This document shows positions 7,109 to 11,078 of a DNA stretch of 11,078 bases, one piece after another (positions within the stretch are counted from its first letter, which is position 1; every line of letters starts with the position of its first letter). The notes beneath the pieces were generated by a model. The model ran no database searches. It saw nothing but the letters and a program-made list of their open reading frames with translations, and was not told where the DNA came from. Origin of the DNA: Deinococcus sp. (GTDB taxonomy: Bacteria > Deinococcota > Deinococci > Deinococcales > Deinococcaceae). The stretch is taken from positions 1 through 11,078 of the forward strand of contig JAGLBK010000079.1 of NCBI GenBank assembly GCA_018260275.1. The letters are read 5' to 3'. The position numbers and the translations under genes are program-made.

Positions 7109-7732
7109 TCATTTCGTCCCGTAAATCCGGTCTCCGGCATCCCCTAGCCCCGGCACGATGTAACCGTGGTCGTTGAGCTGGCTATCCACGGCGGCCACCA
7201 CGATGTCCACGTCCGGGTGGTCTTTCTCAATCACGGCGATGCCCTCGGGGGCGGCCAGAATACACATCAGCTTGATGCTCTGCGCCCCGGCTTCCTTTAG
7301 GAACTCGATGGCGGCGCTGGCACTGCCGCCCGTCGCCAGCATGGGGTCGGTTAGGAATACGCGGCGCTCGGCGATATCGGCGGGGAGTTTGTTGTAGTAG
7401 GCCACGGGCCTCAGCGTTTGCGGGTCGCGGTACAGGCCGATATGCCCGACTTTGGCGGCGGGCACCAGGCCCACGATGGCGTCGGTCATGACCAGTCCGG
7501 CCCGCAAGATGGCGACCAGGGCCAGCTTTTTGCCCGACAGCATCGGGAACTCGCCTTCTTCGATGGGGGTGCTGAGGCGCTGGGGGGTCAATTCGAGGTC
7601 GCGCATGGCCTCGTAGGCGAGCAGGAGGCTGAGTTCGCCTGCCAGTTCGCGGAATTCCTTCACGCCGGTGCGTTCGTCGCGCATGAGGGAGAGTTTGTGC
7701 TGCACTAGCGGGTGGGAAACGACGGTGACCAT
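7109..7732 (-). CDS. upp: Uracil phosphoribosyltransferase
   Basis: Pyrimidine-salvage enzyme, 207 aa (the usual length), making UMP from uracil and PRPP in the cytosol. Visible signatures: the N-terminal VSHPLVQHKLSLMRDERTG; AILRAGLVMTDAI around residues 74-86; the PRPP-binding loop DPMLATGGS (129-137); and the uracil-binding C-terminus YIVPGLGDAGDRIYGTK (191-207). The ATG at 7732 gives the canonical start, with TATCGT on the minus strand 5 nt upstream as a possible leaderless -10. It converges with lrgB. No xanthine/uracil permease gene, a frequent neighbour, is present in this window. Confidence 0.97.
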   Translation of the reverse strand: MVTVVSHPLVQHKLSLMRDERTGVKEFRELAGELSLLLAYEAMRDLELTPQRLSTPIEEGEFPMLSGKKLALVAILRAGLVMTDAIVGLVPAAKVGHIGLYRDPQTLRPVAYYNKLPADIAERRVFLTDPMLATGGSASAAIEFLKEAGAQSIKLMCILAAPEGIAVIEKDHPDVDIVVAAVDSQLNDHGYIVPGLGDAGDRIYGTK

Positions 7733-7737
7733 GACTC

Positions 7738-7743
7738 ACGATA
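7738..7743 (-). promoter_or_regulatory. Possible -10 box of upp
   Basis: TATCGT on the minus strand fits TANNNT and ends 5 nt before the upp ATG, one nucleotide closer than in the other leaderless candidates here. No clear Shine-Dalgarno is present. Confidence 0.3.
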
Positions 7744-7785
7744 ACGTTTGCTGGGGGGGATGGCTGCTTATCCCCCACCCCCCAG

Positions 7786-7811
7786 CCCCCTACCCCGGCT
7801 GGGGCAGGGGG
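7786..7811. repeat. G/C-run hairpin
   Basis: CCCCCTACCCC (7786-7796) faces GGGGCAGGGGG (7801-7811) across a GGCT loop: an 11-bp stem with one A/C mismatch. No T-tract follows on either strand. It lies in the upp 5' region, about 55 bp upstream of its start. Confidence 0.6.
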
Positions 7812-8015
7812 AGCGGCGCTGCGCTAGGCAGGTGGTTGCAGTTTCGTTCGGCTGACACACGGGGAAGGTGCATCCGGCGGGGCGGCGTGTACGAAATGTC
7901 CGGGTTCGGTTCCTAGGCCCGTGCCTGCGGCCCGACGGCCAGAAGGCGGTGCGAATGTTCGTTGGCAGGTTTGCTTGTGACCCTCGCCCCTCGTGGGAGA
8001 GGGAGGGACTCACAG

Positions 8016-8057
8016 AGCTGCGTAGCGACGGAAGGGTGACTGGCACAGCTGCGAAGC
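8016..8057. repeat. Two AGCTGCGNAGC repeat units
   Basis: AGCTGCGTAGC (8016-8026) and AGCTGCGAAGC (8047-8057) sit at a 31-bp period, each preceded by a GACTNNCA-type stretch and followed by purines. A third unit, AGCTGCGCAGC, is at 3395-3405 in another intergenic spacer. All three copies lie outside genes. Confidence 0.65.
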
Positions 8058-8177
8058 AGAGGGGGCGTGTGACCATCTCCCCTCCCCTTCCCCCCACACC
8101 ACGCCCCGCCGACTGCGTACCGCGCACTATCCCACTTCCCACTCACCACTCCCCACTTACCTCAGCTTCCAACACAT

Positions 8178-8207
8178 CTACAAGCCACAGGCCACGCGCC
8201 ACAAGCC
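8178..8207 (-). repeat. GGCTTGTGGC-type repeat arm before lysZ
   Basis: A 30-bp tract from CTACAAGCCACAGG to CGCGCCACAAGCC. In reverse complement it matches 7019-7048 at 26 of 30 positions, and directly it matches 7086-7108 apart from a 7-nt gap and two substitutions. It ends 6 bp before the predicted lysZ -10 box, so it occupies the -35 region of that promoter. Confidence 0.75.
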
Positions 8208-8213
8208 ATCCGC

Positions 8214-8219
8214 TAGGAT
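8214..8219 (+). promoter_or_regulatory. Predicted -10 box of lysZ (leaderless)
   Basis: TAGGAT fits TANNNT and ends 7 nt before ATG 8227. It overlaps the alternative ATG at 8218, which argues that 8227 is the true start. No Shine-Dalgarno was seen. Confidence 0.45.
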
Positions 8220-8226
8220 GTTCCCC

Positions 8227-9030
8227 ATGATTGTCGTGAAGGTGGGCGGAAGTGCGGGCATTGACTACGACGCGGTATGCGCGGACATTGCTGAAAGGTG
8301 GGGGGCGGGCGAAAAGCTGATACTGGTACACGGCGGCAGCGGTGAAACCAACCGCGTAGCCGAGGCGCTGGGCCACCCGCCCAGGTTCGTGACCAGCCCC
8401 AGCGGATACACCAGCCGTTTTACTGACCGCGAGACGCTGGAAATCTTTGAGATGGTCTACTGCGGCAAGATGAACAAGGGCATCGTGGAGCGGCTGCAAC
8501 GCCTAAATGTCAACGCGGTGGGCCTCAGCGGGCTGGACGGGCGGATTTTTGAGGGCAAGCACAAGGACAGCGTGCGGGCGGTGGAAAACGGCAAGGTCAA
8601 GGTTCTGCGCGGCGACCACACCGGCACGGTGGAAAAGGTCAACGTGGAACTGGTCAACCTGCTGCTGGACGCCGGATACCTGCCCGTGCTGACCCCCCCC
8701 GCCGCCAGTTACGAGGGCGTGGCCATCAACGTGGACGGTGACCGCGCCGCCGCCGCGCTGGCCGTGGCCCTGGGGGCCGACGCGCTGCTGCTGCTGAGCA
8801 ATGTCCCCGGCCTGCTCCGCAACTTTCCCGACGACAGCAGCCTGATACGCGAGATTCCGGCGGGCGATGTGGAAAGTTACCTGGAATTCGCGCAAGACCG
8901 CATGAAGAAAAAGGTGCTGGGCGCAGCCGAGGCCGTGCAGGGCGGCGTTAAGCGCGTGATTTTTGGCGACGCCCGCAACGGCAAGCCGGTCAGTGCCGCG
9001 CTGGAGGGTGCCGGAACCGTTGTCTCCTGA
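8227..9030 (+). CDS. lysZ: [LysW]-aminoadipate kinase
   Basis: Amino-acid kinase (acetylglutamate kinase superfamily), 267 aa. In Thermus and Deinococcus, LysZ phosphorylates alpha-aminoadipate held on the carrier protein LysW, a step of the aminoadipate route to lysine; relatives also act on LysW-glutamate. Evidence: N-terminal MIVVKVGG with Lys5, HGGSGETN (35-42), SRFTDRETLEIFEMVYCG (63-80), GLSGLDGRIFEGK, LTPPAASYEG, NVDGD (168-172) and the ATP-site region DRMKKKVLGA. This matches remembered Thermus LysZ much better than bacterial ArgB, including the start MIVVKVGG. The frame allows ATG 8218, but that codon lies inside the TAGGAT box. lysW, lysX and lysY are not next to it. A small unknown gene overlaps its 3' end. 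Confidence 0.92.
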   Translation: MIVVKVGGSAGIDYDAVCADIAERWGAGEKLILVHGGSGETNRVAEALGHPPRFVTSPSGYTSRFTDRETLEIFEMVYCGKMNKGIVERLQRLNVNAVGLSGLDGRIFEGKHKDSVRAVENGKVKVLRGDHTGTVEKVNVELVNLLLDAGYLPVLTPPAASYEGVAINVDGDRAAAALAVALGADALLLLSNVPGLLRNFPDDSSLIREIPAGDVESYLEFAQDRMKKKVLGAAEAVQGGVKRVIFGDARNGKPVSAALEGAGTVVS

Positions 9031-9346
9031 GTCGCCTGCCGAATCGGTGGCCGAAGTGTTTATCAGCGCCGCCGAATTGCTGAAGTTCCTGCGGGAGCGC
9101 GGCGGGCAGGAGTACCGCGCCGTGACCGTCAGGCGTGAGGGCAAGGGCAAAAAAGCCGTGTGGGCCGAGGTCAGCCCCTACCTGTTCACTCTGCGCGGCG
9201 AGGTCGTGGAGGCCACCGGCCCCAGCGGGCAGACGCGCCAGCTCTCGCCCGAGCGTTTTCTGGAGGTATTCGGCAGTTCACTGTTCCGGCCCGCTGAGGC
9301 GACGGGGCGGATGACGGATCTGGGGCCTCTGTTCGGGACTGAGTAA
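9020..9346 (+). CDS. Small protein of unknown function overlapping lysZ
   Basis: I do not recognise this protein. From TTG 9020 it has 108 aa: an acidic segment, a helix-like stretch (VAEVFISAAELLKFLRERGG), then alternating hydrophobic and charged residues (EYRAVTVRREGKGKKAVWAEVSPYLF, first 18 shown in the next phrase as the likely strand pair EYRAVTVRREG / AVWAEVSPYLF) and a C-terminal helix around SPERFLEVFG. No membrane segment, cysteine pair or enzyme motif is visible. The start is uncertain: TTG 9020 has GGAGGG at 9003-9008 upstream and overlaps the lysZ stop; GTG 9047 would fit the apparent domain edge; ATG 8963 would overlap lysZ by 68 bp. Codon use and third-position GC match its neighbours, so I take it as real and probably translated with lysZ. 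Confidence 0.65.
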   Translation: MSPESPAESVAEVFISAAELLKFLRERGGQEYRAVTVRREGKGKKAVWAEVSPYLFTLRGEVVEATGPSGQTRQLSPERFLEVFGSSLFRPAEATGRMTDLGPLFGTE

Positions 9347-9356
9347 ATAGGCCCTG

Positions 9357-9362
9357 TAGCAT
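9357..9362 (+). promoter_or_regulatory. Possible -10 box of the UDG-like gene
   Basis: TAGCAT fits TANNNT and ends 8 nt before ATG 9371, slightly further than the 6-7 nt seen elsewhere. The gap to the preceding gene is only 24 bp, so this gene could also be co-transcribed with lysZ. Confidence 0.3.
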
Positions 9363-9370
9363 GGACAATC

Positions 9371-10054
9371 ATGCCCATCACGTTCCCAGATACTCCCCGG
9401 TCTCTTGCTCAGCCTGAGCAGCTGGAGGAGCGGTACAGCCTCCTGCAAGCGCCAGACTACGCCCCCCTCAGCACCTACATTGAGCAGTTGCGGGCGCAAT
9501 TGCATCCGCAGGGGCTGGATGTACCGCACCTAGACCCGGCTGGCGGCGGGGTGCATAGCCGCATCCTTTATCTGCTGGAAGCACCCGGCCCCAAAGCGGC
9601 TCAGCAGCGCGGCGGCAGCGGTTTTATCAGTATGGACAATGATGACCAGACCGCCCGGAATGTCTTTCTGCTGACCCAGCAGGCGGGCGTCAACCGCGAG
9701 TGGATTGCGTCCTGGAACATCGTACCCTGGTATGTCGGCAACGAGGAACGTATTCGCGCCGTGACTCCGGCAGAAGTGGTGGCCGGACAGACGCACCTGC
9801 GTCAGCTGGTCAGGCTGCTGCCAGATTTGCGCGTTGTGGTCACGCTGGGCAAACCCGCCGCTCAGGGCTGGAACGCCATCAGCGCAGAATATCCACAGGT
9901 CATGACTCTTGCGACGTGGCATCCGAGCGGGCAGGCCCTCAACGCGCATCCCGCCCGGCGAGCACACATTCTGGAAACTTTCCGGCTGGCCCAGCATCTG
10001 ACTGAATATGCCCACAATACTGCTGGCCCAACCTGGAGCCACACAGAGCAGTAA
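9371..10054 (+). CDS. Uracil-DNA glycosylase superfamily protein, atypical
   Basis: A 227-aa soluble protein with UDG-fold signatures: LLEAPGPKA (69-76 region) resembles the family-4/5 motif 1 (GEaPG); SMDNDDQTARN (87-97) and SWNIVPWYVGN (114-124) lie in the expected core; VVVTLGKPA (156-163) is the central strand-loop; and WHPSGQALN (183-191) is the HPS-type motif 2 that inserts into DNA. UDGs remove uracil from DNA to start base-excision repair. Cysteine ligands for the family-4/5 Fe-S cluster are absent (there is no Cys in the protein) and the UdgX KRRIH insert is not present, so it fits none of the textbook families exactly. The N-terminal 60 residues are extra and unassigned. Glycosylase activity is inferred, not shown. 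Confidence 0.7.
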   Translation: MPITFPDTPRSLAQPEQLEERYSLLQAPDYAPLSTYIEQLRAQLHPQGLDVPHLDPAGGGVHSRILYLLEAPGPKAAQQRGGSGFISMDNDDQTARNVFLLTQQAGVNREWIASWNIVPWYVGNEERIRAVTPAEVVAGQTHLRQLVRLLPDLRVVVTLGKPAAQGWNAISAEYPQVMTLATWHPSGQALNAHPARRAHILETFRLAQHLTEYAHNTAGPTWSHTEQ

Positions 10055-10082
10055 AAAGAAAAAAACCGGGGCACCTGGCCCC
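10055..10082 (-). terminator. Intrinsic terminator of argG
   Basis: On the minus strand the stem GGGGC (10082-10078), loop CAGGT and GCCCC (10072-10068) is followed by GG and then TTTTTTTCTTTTT. It begins 21 bp after the argG stop. The stem plus long T-tract make this the clearest terminator in the window. On the plus strand the same tract lies immediately after the UDG-like stop, with A-runs instead of T-runs. Confidence 0.85.
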
Positions 10083-10103
10083 AGCTTTCGCTTCCCAACC
10101 CGT

Positions 10104-11078
10104 TTATTCCTCTTTGCCACCGTCCAGCAGCGCCCGCACCTGCCCGCCCGGCAGCACGCCCGCGCGGGAGTACACGGCCAGCTTGGCCCGCGAATCCTCG
10201 ATGTCCAGATTCCGCAGCGAAAGTTGCCCAATCCGGTCGAGCGGGCTGAAGGCTTCGTCCTCGACGCGCTCCATGCTGAGGCGTTCGGGGTGGTAGGTCA
10301 GGTTGGGGCTTTCGGTGTTCAGGATGGTGTAATCGTCGCCCCGGCGCAGTTCCAGCGTCACGGTGCCAGTCACGGCGCGGCCCACCCACTTTTGCAGGGT
10401 GTCGCGCAGCATCAGCGATTGCGGGTCGAACCAGCGGCCCTCGTACAGCAGGCGGCCCAGGCGGCGGCCCAGCGTGCGGTAGTTGTCCAGCGTGCCCTCG
10501 TTGTGGATTCCGGCCAGCAGGCGCTCGTAGGTGACGTGCAGCAGCGCCATGCCGGGAGCCTCGTAGATGCCGCGTGATTTGGCCTCGATAATCCGGTTTT
10601 CAATCTGGTCGTTCATGCCCAGCCCGTGCCGCCCGCCAATCGCGTTGGCCTCCTCCACCAGCGCCACAGCGTTGTCGAAGCGTTTGCCGTTCAGGGCAAC
10701 GGGCAAGCCTTCTTCAAAGGTCACGCTGATTTCTTCGGGCGCAATCTCCACGCTGGAATCCCAGAACTTGACGCCCATGATGGGTTCCACGATTTTCATG
10801 CCCTTGTTCAGAAATTCCAGGTCTTTAGCCTCGTGGGTCGCGCCCCAGATGTTGGCATCGGTGGAGTAGGCTTTTTCCTTGCTGGCCCGGTATTCAAAGC
10901 CGTTTTGGGTCAGAAATTCGCTCATTTCCTTGCGCCCCCCCAGCTCGCTCACAAAGGTCTGGTCGAGCCAGGGCTTGTAGATTCGCAGCTTGGCATTTGC
11001 CATCAGGCCGTAGCGATAGAAACGCTCGATGTCGTTGCCCTTGTAGGTGCTGCCGTCGCCCCAGATGTCCACACCGTA
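10104..11078 (-). CDS. argG: Argininosuccinate synthase, C-terminal 324 residues (partial)
   Basis: Cytosolic ATP-dependent ligase joining citrulline and aspartate, the penultimate step of arginine synthesis. The gene runs off the right edge; the visible part starts YGVDIWGDGSTYKGNDIE and ends in TAA at 10104-10106. It follows the long E. coli-type ArgG almost block by block: GDGSTYKGNDIERFYRYGL, ELGGRKEMSEFL, EKAYSTDANIWGATHEAKDLE, PIMGVKFWDSSVEI, IGGRHGLGMNDQIENR, LELRRGDDYTILNT and SPLDRIGQLSLRNLDI. By comparison with the 447-aa E. coli enzyme, about 120 N-terminal residues with the ATP-binding PP-loop lie outside. It ends 49 bp from the convergent UDG-like gene, with a strong terminator between. 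Confidence 0.95.
   Translation of the reverse strand, partial: YGVDIWGDGSTYKGNDIERFYRYGLMANAKLRIYKPWLDQTFVSELGGRKEMSEFLTQNGFEYRASKEKAYSTDANIWGATHEAKDLEFLNKGMKIVEPIMGVKFWDSSVEIAPEEISVTFEEGLPVALNGKRFDNAVALVEEANAIGGRHGLGMNDQIENRIIEAKSRGIYEAPGMALLHVTYERLLAGIHNEGTLDNYRTLGRRLGRLLYEGRWFDPQSLMLRDTLQKWVGRAVTGTVTLELRRGDDYTILNTESPNLTYHPERLSMERVEDEAFSPLDRIGQLSLRNLDIEDSRAKLAVYSRAGVLPGGQVRALLDGGKEE

Larger units (their letters stand above)
7744..8213. other. Non-coding repeat mosaic between upp and lysZ
   Basis: About 470 bp between divergent genes with no credible gene; long open frames in it translate to low-complexity Arg/Pro/Gly/Ser-rich products. It contains a C-run/G-run hairpin (7786-7811), two AGCTGCGNAGC units in a roughly 31-bp direct repeat (8016-8057), C/T-rich and G/A-rich tracts (CCTCGCCCCTCGTGGGAGAGG near 7982), a CACT-rich tract (8130-8160) sharing 14 bp with the region before lrgA, and the GCCACAAGCC arm at 8178-8207. 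It reads as an accumulation of small extragenic repeats. Confidence 0.65.

Noticed and set aside
7768..8142. Open frames on both strands of the upp-lysZ spacer (for example 7768-8142 minus and 7868-8230 plus)
   Set aside because: The products are Arg/Pro/Ser/Gly-rich translations of repeats, with no domain, promoter or ribosome site; treated as non-coding.
8218..8226. Alternative lysZ start at ATG 8218
   Set aside because: It lies inside the TAGGAT box and adds MFP before the family-typical MIVVKVGG.

Overview
The window looks like ordinary chromosome from a GC-rich Deinococcus or close relative. This rests on the gene content: a LysW-type aminoadipate kinase (lysZ) of the Thermus/Deinococcus lysine pathway and an mreD-mrdA junction. 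It also rests on several genes preceded by a TANNNT box only 5-8 nt before the start codon, the leaderless-mRNA pattern known in Deinococcus, and on intergenic spaces packed with short repeats. The assignment is inferred, not tested by search.

Layout. 1-2151 (+): the last codons of a probable mreD overlap mrdA, the elongation-specific class B penicillin-binding protein. 2265-3347 (+): an Old Yellow Enzyme of the YqjM/NamA type. 3348-3631: convergent spacer with small repeats. 3632-4975 (-): a MATE exporter. 4976-5230: a divergent spacer filled by a roughly 180-bp element with inverted ends. 5231-7034 (+): mtnN (MTA/SAH nucleosidase), then lrgA and lrgB, which overlap by ATGA. 7109-7732 (-): upp, convergent with lrgB across a 7019-7108 inverted repeat that contains the lrgB stop and abuts the upp stop. 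7733-8213: a 480-bp non-coding repeat mosaic. 8227-10054 (+): lysZ, an unrecognised small protein overlapping it, and a uracil-DNA-glycosylase-superfamily protein. 10104-11078 (-): the 3' three quarters of argG, followed by a clear intrinsic terminator.

How the genes relate. They are mostly independent housekeeping functions: cell-wall elongation (mreD/mrdA), holin-like membrane proteins (lrgAB), nucleobase and nucleoside salvage (mtnN, upp), amino-acid synthesis (lysZ, argG), redox chemistry (OYE), export (MATE) and possibly uracil repair. I see no defence system, prophage, transposase, CRISPR array, tRNA or rRNA gene.

The most interesting material is intergenic. A CGGAANC[CG]GTAT motif occurs three times, each time pointing toward a gene start and running into a -10-like sequence. 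A GGCTTGTGGC / GCCACAAGCC arm repeat sits at the lrgB/upp junction and immediately upstream of lysZ. Five or six start codons can be rationalised by TANNNT boxes.
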